A stretch of 10,004 nucleotides of DNA from Trichomonas tenax (GCA_023091735.1 JALKBU010001522.1:1-10004), one strand, 5' to 3'; numbered from the stretch's first letter, positions 1 to 8,225 are shown. Notes: generated by a model not told the origin, from the letters alone. Translations and numbers: made by a program.

Positions 1-12
1 CAAAGATATTTA

Positions 13-111
13 TGACACTTTTTATAAAGGTGACAATTCGCCCGCGCAAAAAGTGACAGTTTATTCATGAAAAGTGACTTTAAGGTTTTCCTGTCACTTT
101 TTGGTGTTCAC
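13..111. promoter_or_regulatory. GTGACA/TGTCAC motif cluster upstream of pantothenate kinase
   Basis: Six copies or near copies of the core AAAAGTGACA lie within about 100 bases. Plus-orientation copies are GTGACA at 30-35 and 53-58 and GTGACT at 74-79. Opposite-orientation copies are TGACAC (13-18, followed by TTTTT), TGTCAC at 92-97 and GTTCAC at 106-111, each followed by a T-run. Read on the other strand the element is TGTCACTTTT, which contains the trichomonad initiator consensus TCA(C/T)T(T/A). The cluster may therefore be a set of activator sites, or several initiators facing both ways, perhaps including one for a gene left of the window. A GC-rich island (cccgcgc, 41-47) lies between two copies. 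No protein-binding evidence is available from sequence alone. Confidence 0.45.
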
Positions 112-226
112 TTTTGTCATAGACTCTGAAAATTTGTGAAAATATGAAAAAACACAAAAATTGCTGGAATCGAACCTTAAGAAATTAAAAATTTGTGAAG
201 TTTATTCTTACGGGCGGATTCAATTG

Positions 227-234
227 TCATTTTT
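227..234 (+). promoter_or_regulatory. Initiator (Inr) of pantothenate kinase gene
   Basis: TCATTTTT sits directly against the ATG at 235 and matches the trichomonad initiator TCA(C/T)T(T/A), in which transcription starts at the A. That would give a 5' leader of about 6 bases, which is typical of trichomonads. The match supports both the start codon and the taxonomic assignment. Confidence 0.65.
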
Positions 235-1125
235 ATGCTTGGTGTCGACCTTGGAGGCTCATTCACGAAGATCTGCTTTATCAGCAAGAGCGGCGAGAAG
301 AAGCTATTCTGTATTCCCACGAAATTCGATGCCATTCAGGAATATTTTAAGATGGATGAATCTAATAATCTTAAAATAGAGGGTATCGATGAAAAGATAG
401 AGAGAATATGCATCACAGGTGGTGGTTCTGTTAAGTATCAGGACTTTTTCAAACAAATGAAACCTACGCCTGTCAAAGTTGACGAATTGGGTACACAAGC
501 ACACGGAGCGAGATACCTCCTCAAGGATAAAGCCAATTGGCATGTGTTCGGAAATGAAATAGAGAAGGTTGAAGATTGTATTTTGATATCAATGGGAACA
601 GGCGTTTCCTTCACGTCTATCAAGAAAGATGACGTCATCAAGCATGTGGGAGGCTGCGCTCTCGGTGGCGGAACACTCATGGGCCTTGCAAATCTCATGA
701 TTCAAATAAATGACTTCCAGAAATTAATTAATCTTGCTAATCACGGTACATCATCATCACTCGACTTGCTTGTGTCCGATATCTATGGCCAAAATTACGG
801 CAGCACACTCCGTTCTGATGTTTGCGCTTCTTCTTTTGCAAAGGCTTCGATCGAGAATAAGACAGCTCCTAAAGAAGATATCGCAGCATCTCTTGTTGCG
901 GCTATATGCTACTCAATTGCTGGAAGTGCTGCTGCCGTGGCAAGGGCGGAAAACTCACTCACCCTTGTTTTCATCGGCGGATTCTTGTCAATGGAAGGAC
1001 AGATTCCTTATTCCCTCTACAAGTCCGCCTCTTTGTTCTCAAAGAACATCTCTTTAGTATTCCTCAACAATCATCGCCATGCTGGTGCTATTGGTGCTGC
1101 TCTTCGTGCAATGGAGATGGAATAG
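235..1125 (+). CDS. Pantothenate kinase, type II (Fumble family)
   Basis: A predicted cytosolic kinase that phosphorylates pantothenate with ATP, the first and usually controlling step of coenzyme A synthesis. The 296 residues follow the ASKHA fold of type II and eukaryotic PanK. They show a phosphate-1 loop DLGGSFTK (residues 5-12), TGGG (61-64), the VDELGTQAHG segment with the likely catalytic Glu84, phosphate-2 GTG (121-123), HVGGCALGGGT (137-147), DLLVSDIYG (177-185, shared with animal PanKs), the adenosine motif IGGF (247-250) and AGAIGA (283-288). The length is close to the catalytic core alone, so the long N-terminal extensions of mammalian PanKs are absent. The start is fixed by the initiator-like TCATTTTT immediately upstream. 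The gene converges on the minus-strand gene ending at 1234. Family assignment is secure; kinetics and CoA feedback sensitivity cannot be read here. Confidence 0.95.
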   Translation: MLGVDLGGSFTKICFISKSGEKKLFCIPTKFDAIQEYFKMDESNNLKIEGIDEKIERICITGGGSVKYQDFFKQMKPTPVKVDELGTQAHGARYLLKDKANWHVFGNEIEKVEDCILISMGTGVSFTSIKKDDVIKHVGGCALGGGTLMGLANLMIQINDFQKLINLANHGTSSSLDLLVSDIYGQNYGSTLRSDVCASSFAKASIENKTAPKEDIAASLVAAICYSIAGSAAAVARAENSLTLVFIGGFLSMEGQIPYSLYKSASLFSKNISLVFLNNHRHAGAIGAALRAMEME

Positions 1126-1233
1126 AAAAAAATAAATTTTGTTTAAAAACTTTCTTATTATCTTTTAGTTAAAGTTTTTGAAAAAAATAATTATGTTTCG
1201 ATAAAATATTTACAAACAATAAACAAATATAGA
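1126..1233. terminator. Convergent 3' ends with TAAA polyadenylation-type motifs
   Basis: Only 108 bases separate the stops of two convergent genes. On the plus strand TAAA at 1133-1136 follows the kinase stop by 7 bases. On the minus strand TAAA (1209-1212) lies about 21 bases after the stop of the unidentified gene. Trichomonads use UAAA near or overlapping the stop codon as a poly(A) signal. The call rests on motif and position only. Confidence 0.45.
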
Positions 1234-2478
1234 TTATGCGATGCCTGTCTTCAATATGACAGGATGGGCTTCTTTGATTGTTGAGATGATCTCATTAATT
1301 GTTCTCTCAGGCTTCGGTTTTCTCACAACTTTTGTTGCTGCTCTCCATGAAGTTTTTGCTTCGCCAGTGAGCTCTGTATTTGCAGGCATTCCTCCTAAAA
1401 CGAGTCTTCCGAACATTGGATTGTACCCGAAGTTCTCAAATGTCACTCCAAGAGCTTTAAGCTTCGCATCACGCAATTTCTTGTTGCAGAGTTTTTCAGA
1501 GTCGCAGATGTTCAGTAGATGAAGATCTCTGTCGTCGGCGTGCTCAGAAACAAGCGCGTGACTCGCGTCCATGATGGCGTTGCATTTCTTCATCACCATG
1601 TTGCTCACTTCTGTTGTTCCTTTCTTGAAAGATAATCCTTTCGCTTCTATCGGTTCTCGCATTCCTGTCAGTCTCAGCGCGTTCTGGATGAGTGCGTTGC
1701 CTTGATTAGACTTGAAAACAACATCTTTTGACTTCCTGCTAACTGATTCATAGTGACTTTCCATTGACATTGCGCCAATGAGCTCTGTTGTCGATATATT
1801 GCCTGTGTCGAACAGATCAATGTTGACTGTCGGTGAAAAAGTCTTCGGAATCAATTTTTGGGCTTTCAATGAAACTAAACTCAAAACAATTTCGTGAAAA
1901 GCCAAAATATTCGCTGGTGGGAATCCAATGAGCATCTTTCTGACACTTTTCTCGATCTGTTCCACGTATTCGTAGTTATTTGCTAATTCTGAATTATTAA
2001 ATTCGCTTGTTGTGAGTTGGAGTATCGTAGCGCAGACAGCCGAAGACCAGTGATCGATCAACCGCTGGTTCGCTAGTGATGAAACTTGTGCAATTTTTTG
2101 TTGCAAAGTATAAAAAGCGATAGAAAGCTTATCATAGAGACTTTGATGGATGAGTTTGATGTCATTTTGGAGGATGTTTTCATTCACTGTTTCATATATA
2201 GATTTCCACATTACTAATTGTGCAATTCTGGATAATTCATCTGTGTAAAAAAGGTCCAAATACTGTGCTGTCGCCGGTTTCGCGATCGTCAGCTTCTTGC
2301 AGCACTGCTCGTAGACGAATGAGAACGAGAAATCTGACAGAACTAAGTTAATTGGATCAGATTCTGCAGCTTTTCGCAAAAGACTGAGCAAACGATACGA
2401 AAACTCTTCAGAAAACGTGTATTTGGACTCTGTGTTGATGAAACCGCTCGAAGACTTCAATAAATTCACTGAACTCAT
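1234..2478 (-). CDS. Uncharacterised helical protein, weak FAM227-like look
   Basis: I do not recognise this 414-residue protein with confidence. The frame is open further, to 2562, but that stretch has no ATG; the first in-frame ATG is at 2478, used here. No signal peptide or membrane segment is evident. The N-terminal two thirds look mainly alpha-helical, with amphipathic runs such as LVMWKSIYETV (about 88-98) and HWSSAVCATILQL (about 143-155). The C-terminal part is richer in Lys/Arg and ends with a Gly-rich turn, GYNPMFGRLVLGG (351-363), and a basic stretch RAATKVVRKPKPER. The order of helices around the Trp residues faintly recalls the FAM227 family of ciliated eukaryotes, which would suit a flagellate, but the signature is incomplete. 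The long frame and codon use like its neighbours support a real gene. It ends tail-to-tail with the pantothenate kinase gene. Confidence 0.75.
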   Translation of the reverse strand: MSSVNLLKSSSGFINTESKYTFSEEFSYRLLSLLRKAAESDPINLVLSDFSFSFVYEQCCKKLTIAKPATAQYLDLFYTDELSRIAQLVMWKSIYETVNENILQNDIKLIHQSLYDKLSIAFYTLQQKIAQVSSLANQRLIDHWSSAVCATILQLTTSEFNNSELANNYEYVEQIEKSVRKMLIGFPPANILAFHEIVLSLVSLKAQKLIPKTFSPTVNIDLFDTGNISTTELIGAMSMESHYESVSRKSKDVVFKSNQGNALIQNALRLTGMREPIEAKGLSFKKGTTEVSNMVMKKCNAIMDASHALVSEHADDRDLHLLNICDSEKLCNKKLRDAKLKALGVTFENFGYNPMFGRLVLGGMPANTELTGEAKTSWRAATKVVRKPKPERTINEIISTIKEAHPVILKTGIA

Positions 2479-2513
2479 ATTTTTTTCTAACAAATTTTCG
2501 TTTGTATGATTTA

Positions 2514-2522
2514 CAAAAATGA
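2514..2522 (-). promoter_or_regulatory. Candidate initiator for the 1234-2478 gene
   Basis: On the minus strand TCATTTTTG matches the trichomonad initiator consensus. Transcription from its A (2520) would give a leader of about 42 bases before the ATG at 2478. That is longer than usual but supports starting at 2478 and not in the open frame upstream. Confidence 0.4.
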
Positions 2523-2922
2523 CGTTAATATCATGATGCTTTTTTACAATGTGACTCGGCACTTAAACTATATCTTCTCTATCACATGAAGTAGGTATCC
2601 ATCAAATTTGTTCAGTATAATCTTGATTATTCATCGTCAGACAAACATCGCATTTCTTAAAATCTTTCTTATTAACCAAATCACAAAACACATATATAGA
2701 TCTTAGTAGCCTATATATTAATGAAACTCTGACTCACCGATAATGTTGATATAACAAAATAATCATTTGGAATTGATTTCCTAAATGAAGATTCAAAATG
2801 ATGATGAGTGACAGTATTCTCTCATGCAAATATTCTGCTCATTCTATATTCAAAATGCTTTGTTTGCGTTTAATATTTTTGATTTTGAATACTTTATGAA
2901 AAAATTCAAACGATAGATTATT
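2523..2922. other. Intergenic region, no gene seen
   Basis: This is AT-rich sequence between the minus-strand phosphoesterase 3' end and the promoter of the next minus-strand gene. No frame of useful length or coding character is present on either strand. One isolated GTGACA (2808-2813) and an initiator-like TCATTCTA (2839-2846, plus strand) with no ORF behind it are all I can point to. No tRNA-like fold was found by eye. Confidence 0.6.
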
Positions 2923-2926
2923 TTTA
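2923..2926 (-). terminator. TAAA poly(A)-type motif overlapping the phosphoesterase stop
   Basis: On the minus strand the stop TAA (2926-2924) continues as TAAAAA, so the UAAA signal overlaps the stop codon, a known trichomonad arrangement. Confidence 0.45.
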
Positions 2927-4825
2927 TTCAACTAGTGATGTATCAAACAAGTCGTTGTTTAATGTATCTTTGCTCTTGAGAGCTTTGATTTCATAAGAGA
3001 TTACACAGCCGATCATGATAATAGGTATCAAAACAAATGTTGGTGAAGAAATAGCTGAATAAACTCCAAACCAAGAATAGAGTCTATATGCCATGTACGC
3101 GCATCCTCCAAGGCCGGCGATGAAAACAGCAACATCGATGATATGGATCCATGAATGAGCAAATGTTGTCTTGATGGATGCACAAACAACAGCATAAGCA
3201 AGAACAGCGTAATACATGTACCACAAGGCATAGTCCATTGCTTCAAACTGCGACATCGCGCGCCAATCAGCGACAAATCCCCAGGCCCAGAACATAGCAG
3301 CGTTTCCATCAAGGTTGAAGATGGCTATTGGAAGAACCAAAGGCCAGAGTGTTGCCAATATTGCAACGATCTTAATGTATGGTGGGCAGTTGTATAATCT
3401 GTTCCTCACTAAGATAAAACCACCGCAGGTAGCAAACAGCCAGTTCGATGTTGGTGTCTTTCCGATGATCCAGTTCTCTGTGCTGCTTCCAACTGTTCCA
3501 AAACCAACTGGAAGTGTGATAATGAGGCAGACAATCATAATCCAAGCGAAAAGGAATGTATAAGCCGTGGAACTTTCATCCATGTAATTATCTTCTTGGA
3601 AGCCTATGATTGTCGGTGCAATAGTAAACTTGACTTCGCCAGACCAGTCACCAACTTTCTTGAGCACGTGATTGCCGTTTTCGAAGTTAACTGGCATTGA
3701 GCAGAGCCATACTCCCTCTTTGATCTGTCTGTTGCAGTTAAGTGTTCCATTTGCAGCACCTCTAACACTTAAGTTTCCTGGCGTTTCGCCGAAATACAAA
3801 GCTCTGATTCTTGTTGTTCTCTCAGAGAAAATATCCAAACCAGACGTCTGATGGAGTGGCGTTGGCGCTGTCATCACAGCAATATGCTTGTCATCCATGT
3901 TGACTTCGTGATATGAGAACCTCTTGTTGTCGTAAGTGATCAAGCCAACTCTTTCATGATAAAACAGCCATGGAGTGCCAATCACTTCGACAACATCACC
4001 ATAGTGCTGATAAACAGGATGCTCCGGATGTCTGTGACCACATAGAATCATTCTAACATTGGCTGTTCTCTTTAAAAATTGTGGATATGAAACTGATGCG
4101 TCAATTCCGCTATTTGGATACCACATCATCGAAGGATGGTGCTGGACAAGGATCTGTATGTCGTCTTGGTTATCAGAAATCTCTTTGATGATTCTCTTGA
4201 GGCTTTGATAAACAGGTGTCGTGAACCATGTCATTCCGATTGTTGGCGTCGGGAAGTTGTAAGGATTGATCTTAAGAATCGATGCTTTGATACCTTCGAT
4301 GTCTAATGGAATCCTATCGAGCAAAAAGTCAGAATAATTGTATAAAACAGTATCTGCGTAGTGATGCTTAGAGTTGTAGCGAATTAAACCGTATATATCG
4401 TGATTTCCGGCAACTTGAATGAGCCTTGGGTCGTCTGTGAGGTTGCATTCTTGTAAAATCTTTTTCCAAACGTCCCAGTCTCTTTTATTCTGCGCAGTCC
4501 AGTTTCTAACGCCTTTTGGAGACCTGTTATCGACTATATCACCCGATAAAATGATTTTATCCGGTTTTAATAATTTGACTGATTTGTTTAATTGATTTCT
4601 GATGTTGATATAACTCGTATTTCCCTGAGAATTGACGTGTAAATCAGTGCCGTGCAAAAACCAAGTCGGAATTTCGCTATTATTGAATTTGGATGTTAAT
4701 GGCTGCGAGAAGAAGTCCTTTGTTGTAACTTTTTTGGTCCAAACGACCAAAGAGATCAACGGGAGACTAATGATTCCTATCCATAAATATTGGCTGAGAA
4801 AATATGGAATTATGCGAAGTTTCAT
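2924..4825 (-). CDS. TMEM62-type membrane metallophosphoesterase
   Basis: A predicted calcineurin-like metallophosphoesterase of the TMEM62 family, anchored in an internal or surface membrane; the substrate is unknown. From the first ATG (4825) it has 633 residues. A hydrophobic segment at about 8-29 would act as signal anchor. The dinuclear metal-site motifs are all present: DLH (D61, H63), GDIVD (D96), GNHD (N141, H142), QHH (H229/H230) and GHRH (H264, H266), so the enzyme looks intact. After a beta-rich, probably Ig-like stretch (about 310-415) there are five or six C-terminal hydrophobic segments (about 421-443, 485-503, 532-551, 559-582 and 590-610, with a weaker one near 462-474). Phosphoesterase domain plus multi-span C-terminus is the TMEM62 layout. 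Several N-x-S/T sites suggest a glycosylated lumenal catalytic domain. The frame continues upstream to 4864 without an ATG. The gene is divergent from the AP-3 delta gene. Confidence 0.9.
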   Translation of the reverse strand: MKLRIIPYFLSQYLWIGIISLPLISLVVWTKKVTTKDFFSQPLTSKFNNSEIPTWFLHGTDLHVNSQGNTSYINIRNQLNKSVKLLKPDKIILSGDIVDNRSPKGVRNWTAQNKRDWDVWKKILQECNLTDDPRLIQVAGNHDIYGLIRYNSKHHYADTVLYNYSDFLLDRIPLDIEGIKASILKINPYNFPTPTIGMTWFTTPVYQSLKRIIKEISDNQDDIQILVQHHPSMMWYPNSGIDASVSYPQFLKRTANVRMILCGHRHPEHPVYQHYGDVVEVIGTPWLFYHERVGLITYDNKRFSYHEVNMDDKHIAVMTAPTPLHQTSGLDIFSERTTRIRALYFGETPGNLSVRGAANGTLNCNRQIKEGVWLCSMPVNFENGNHVLKKVGDWSGEVKFTIAPTIIGFQEDNYMDESSTAYTFLFAWIMIVCLIITLPVGFGTVGSSTENWIIGKTPTSNWLFATCGGFILVRNRLYNCPPYIKIVAILATLWPLVLPIAIFNLDGNAAMFWAWGFVADWRAMSQFEAMDYALWYMYYAVLAYAVVCASIKTTFAHSWIHIIDVAVFIAGLGGCAYMAYRLYSWFGVYSAISSPTFVLIPIIMIGCVISYEIKALKSKDTLNNDLFDTSLVE

Positions 4826-5020
4826 TTTGACAAAAAAATCTGATAAAACGATTCTCTGCCCCAAAGGCTATCTCTCAATCAACTAATTTCAATAAATAAA
4901 AAATCAAAAATGTGTCATAAAAGTGACAATTATAAAGTAACATCTGAATAAAAGTGAAAGGGATATAAATGTGACATGGAGGTAAAGGTGACATCTATAG
5001 AAACAAAAAGTGACATCTTT
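4826..5020. promoter_or_regulatory. Divergent promoter with tandem GTGACA array
   Basis: This segment lies between the start of the minus-strand phosphoesterase and the internal ATG (5021) of the plus-strand AP-3 delta gene. GTGACA-type cores begin at 4923, 4937 (GTAACA), 4954 (GTGAAA), 4971, 4988 and 5010, with spacings of 14, 17, 17, 17 and 22 bases, all in the same orientation and usually preceded by AAA. The last copy ends 5 bases before ATG 5021. On the minus strand each good copy reads TGTCAC, and the one preceded by AAAA reads TCACTTTT, an initiator match. An AAAACGATT at 4845-4853 resembles a Myb recognition core (AACGAT). Which gene the array serves cannot be decided from sequence. 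Confidence 0.5.
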
Positions 5021-7615
5021 ATGGATCTTTTTTTTAGTCCTTCGCTTCAAGAAACCGCGAAGGCGTATTTGAAGGCCGTTGGAGATGGAACACAGGATGA
5101 GAAGATTGCAGAAATTCTCACCAAAGTTCATGAAATGTTTAAATCTTATCGATCAACACCGAAAATGGACGCAGCACAAGAAGTAATTTTTATCGGAATG
5201 AATGGATACGACACAGTTTGGTCCGATTTCAACATTCTCGATGTAATGTCCATTGACAATTACTCGGCTAAGAGAATCGCATATACGGCAGCTGAATTAA
5301 ATTGGACGCCAAGCTCGGAGGTGTGCCTCATGGCGACAAACAGAATCGCGCGCGACTTAACATCGAAAAATCCTTTAATTTGCTCATGCGTATTAACATC
5401 AATTCCCAATTATCTCACGGCACCAATCTCAATGCACATCGCAAACGACATAATTTCGATGATAAACTCCTCGAAGACATTTGTTCGCCAAAAAGCAATC
5501 ACAGCATTTTATCACATCTGCTGCACTCATCCTGAAGCTTTGAAGGCCGGCTTCACAGCATTAAAGGCAGCTCTGGATGATTCAGACAGAGGTGTTGTGT
5601 TTGCGACTGTCAGCGTGTTCAGAATGTTTTGTCTCTTATTCCCACAGCAATTCACATCATTGATTCCAAAGTTCTTCAAAATGCTCGAAACTTCAGCAGT
5701 CAACTGGATCAGATTGAGGCTCATCCAAATTCTCACTCTCCTCAATGCTGTTGAACCAAGAACAGCCAAGAAATTAGTTCCATTATACACAAATATTATC
5801 GAAACTGTTTCATCACCAAACGTCATTTTTGAAGTCGTCAACTCAATAATCACAACAGGAATCACTGATTCTGGACTCATTGTGCTTTCAACTCAAACGA
5901 TTGAAAAATATATTCACAGCACAGATGAAAATCTCAGATTCCTCGGCTTATCATACTTCCTCAAGCTTCTCGAGATGCAACCAAAGCTTATTTCTCAATA
6001 CAGAGAAGTTATCTCGGAATGTTTGGATAATGATAACGAAGCAATCAGAGTCAAAGCTCTCGATTTACTTGCTTCACTCGCAAACTCAAAGACAATCGAC
6101 AGCGTCGTTTCAAAGATCTTCGACAACATCCAGTTAGCAAGAAGAACAGCAACAAAGAACATGCTCGTCCAGAAATTGATCGAAATCTGTGTCCATAACG
6201 ATTATGCTCTTGTGTCAGACTTCGATTGGTATATTTCCGTTCTTATGGATATTGTTTCTGAACGGAATATTTCATGCTATAAGTTGTTAGGTGAGCAGTT
6301 CCTTGATCTCGCTGTTAGAGTTCCAACAACACGCGAGAGACTCGCAAAGGAGATGGGCAATATTCTTTCAAAGATTTCCATCACTGCTGCAGATCCTCTT
6401 TTGTTGATTGCTGCTCATATATTAGGAGAGTATTCATCTGATCCACGCGACTTCCAGCGTGTTCTTCAACCTGTTGTTTCTAACTTTGGTGGAAGAGTCC
6501 AGAGCAGCTGCATTCAGTCTGCTTTCAAGATCTATCTTCGCGTAGCAGCTGATGAACAGAAGCGTAAAGAGCTCGAAGAAGCATTCGCATTAAAGCTTCC
6601 GATGTTCGAAATGTCTTTCTTCCTCGATGTACAAGATAGAGCTCTTTGCATGGATTCGCTTGTCAAGTTCTTGGCATCAGAAGAAGGCAAACCATCACTT
6701 GATGAACTCACAGCAGTTCTCAATGCTGACGATGAGGAAGAGAATGAGCAGACACTTGAATATCCATCCGACATCGATCTTCCTAACCCCGATCTCGAAG
6801 GACCAGATGAAGAAGAAATCAAGGAAGAAGAGGTCAAAGTTTCATCAAAGAAGGGTTCAAAGAAGAAAGCAACTCCTGCAAAGAAGGGAGGCAAGAAATC
6901 GACAAAGTCATCTAAGGGTTCCAAGCCAATCAAAGGACCAGAAGAAAAGTCAAGAGTCCAGAACATTGGCAAAAATGGAACAATTCAAGTCACAGCAACA
7001 AACTTTACAACACATGAAGATGATAACAACATCATTGATGTTGAGATCACAATCGAGAATTTACTTGATCAGCCAATTGAAACAGTAAGTATCGAATATG
7101 AAGATACAGGATTCGTTCAAGGTGTATCATTACCACAATCACCAATCATTGAAAGCGGAACATCTGCGAAGACAACAATATCATTCAAGGTTGAGCGCCA
7201 AACAGCTCCAAATGTTGCAAAAGTATTATTCATTCCACAATGCATATCCAGCGAAGTTCTTGAAGGAAGAATCAAATTATTCCCATCTCTCTTCCTTTCC
7301 CCAGCACCACATGAAGAACTTGCAGCAGTCAAGGAAAATATCAAGAAGAAAGAAGTTTTGAAGCTGAAATTACCAGATGTTCAGCCAAGAGATATCCTCC
7401 AAGCGGCAGCAAATGCTGTCCAAGGCACTGTTCTTCCTGCTGACACCCAGACATCGAAGACTCTTTTCTCTAAGGCGAAGAATGGAAATGTTGTTATTGC
7501 AGTCGTCGCTATCAATGAAAGTGATGTTACACTCGAAATATCTGCTAACGATGCCCAGTTGGCGTCGTCGCTCGTGAAAGAGGCTGAAATGAAACTCAAA
7601 GCACTGAATAAGTAA
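4976..7615 (+). CDS. AP-3 complex subunit delta (delta adaptin)
   Basis: A predicted large subunit of the AP-3 adaptor, which selects cargo on endosomal/trans-Golgi membranes for lysosome-type compartments. The longest ATG reading gives 879 residues. The trunk (about 16-570) is an alpha-solenoid typical of adaptins. It matches delta rather than alpha or gamma in segments such as GYDTVWSDFNILDVMS (77-92), DNDNEAIRVKALDLLASL and DFDWYISVL (near 415-423). A hinge follows, first acidic (about 584-617) and then Lys/Ser-rich (about 618-655). A beta-rich C-terminal ear (about 661-879) ends at a stop that overlaps TAAA. It is shorter than the roughly 1150-residue human subunit, mostly in the hinge. 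Start: ATG 4976 lies inside the GTGACA array, and its first 15 codons are mostly that repeat. ATG 5021 follows the last repeat by 5 bases and would give 864 residues, which promoter layout favours. Both fit the family N-terminus. Confidence 0.93.
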   Translation: MEVKVTSIETKSDIFMDLFFSPSLQETAKAYLKAVGDGTQDEKIAEILTKVHEMFKSYRSTPKMDAAQEVIFIGMNGYDTVWSDFNILDVMSIDNYSAKRIAYTAAELNWTPSSEVCLMATNRIARDLTSKNPLICSCVLTSIPNYLTAPISMHIANDIISMINSSKTFVRQKAITAFYHICCTHPEALKAGFTALKAALDDSDRGVVFATVSVFRMFCLLFPQQFTSLIPKFFKMLETSAVNWIRLRLIQILTLLNAVEPRTAKKLVPLYTNIIETVSSPNVIFEVVNSIITTGITDSGLIVLSTQTIEKYIHSTDENLRFLGLSYFLKLLEMQPKLISQYREVISECLDNDNEAIRVKALDLLASLANSKTIDSVVSKIFDNIQLARRTATKNMLVQKLIEICVHNDYALVSDFDWYISVLMDIVSERNISCYKLLGEQFLDLAVRVPTTRERLAKEMGNILSKISITAADPLLLIAAHILGEYSSDPRDFQRVLQPVVSNFGGRVQSSCIQSAFKIYLRVAADEQKRKELEEAFALKLPMFEMSFFLDVQDRALCMDSLVKFLASEEGKPSLDELTAVLNADDEEENEQTLEYPSDIDLPNPDLEGPDEEEIKEEEVKVSSKKGSKKKATPAKKGGKKSTKSSKGSKPIKGPEEKSRVQNIGKNGTIQVTATNFTTHEDDNNIIDVEITIENLLDQPIETVSIEYEDTGFVQGVSLPQSPIIESGTSAKTTISFKVERQTAPNVAKVLFIPQCISSEVLEGRIKLFPSLFLSPAPHEELAAVKENIKKKEVLKLKLPDVQPRDILQAAANAVQGTVLPADTQTSKTLFSKAKNGNVVIAVVAINESDVTLEISANDAQLASSLVKEAEMKLKALNK

Positions 7616-7616
7616 A
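7613..7616 (+). terminator. TAAA poly(A)-type motif overlapping the AP-3 delta stop
   Basis: The TAA stop runs into an A-tract, forming the UAAA signal that trichomonads use near the end of coding sequences. Confidence 0.45.
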
Positions 7617-8225
7617 AAAATCAATTTTTTTCATATTTATTTGAAGTCCTTTAACAAACTTAATTCCGTGAACTTGAAATTAACTATATGTAGCATTGAT
7701 AACAATTTGAAAATTTTGTAATCAAAGGTATTCCTGCAAAATTCTTTTACAAAATGATACAAAAACAAATGCAAGTATGATTTTATATTAGAACATCAGT
7801 TAATATTAATGCACGATTAAAGAAAAACCTATGCCACGTAAATATAAATTTTGTTATGTAAATGCATGGATTGAAATAATTTGACAAATAAAAATTAAAA
7901 TGTCAAAAGTCAGGATTACTCACTTTTGTACCAAAATTGGAAAACAAAGGGTAAATTTTAGTCCTTTATTTGTTTGTTGGCAGAATGGTTTATTATATGA
8001 TTATTACGTCCATTTTTTAATAACCAATTTTCTCCATTTTTACACATTTGTTTGAGATTTTTCTTATTGTGCAATTTTTTATCGAATTATCGAAAAGTCT
8101 CATATTTACCATAATAAACGCCATTATTATAGAGATATATAGCCAAATAACTATGAGATCAAAATATAAAAATTCGTCGCTTAAATTCATCTTTTGCTTT
8201 GCATACAGATATAACTGGCCCAAAT
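7617..8225. other. AT-rich intergenic region, no gene seen
   Basis: About 600 bases of strongly AT-rich sequence. The only open frames are short and of low complexity, rich in Ile, Phe, Lys and Asn. An initiator match, TCACTTTTG (7920-7928), has no credible ORF after it: the first ATG (7985) opens only 11 codons. It could mark a non-coding transcript or be a chance hit. No tRNA, rRNA or snRNA signature was recognised by eye. Confidence 0.55.

Noticed and set aside
160..182. Minus-strand GGTTCGATTCC, resembling a tRNA T-arm
   Set aside because: The flanking bases do not form the 5-bp T stem, and no anticodon or acceptor stem can be drawn in the neighbouring bases; chance match.
2479..2562. 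Extension of the unidentified minus-strand gene to a GTG at 2562
   Set aside because: Nuclear eukaryotic genes start at ATG; the extension contains no in-frame ATG before 2478 and spans the candidate initiator.
4826..4864. Extension of the phosphoesterase to a TTG at 4864
   Set aside because: No ATG in the extension; ATG 4825 is followed directly by the expected hydrophobic anchor.
6532..7088. Overlapping long frames on both strands inside the AP-3 delta gene (146 and 153 codons)
   Set aside because: They lie wholly inside a clearly homologous coding region, at the repetitive Lys/Glu/Ser hinge; their residues are low-complexity shadows of it.
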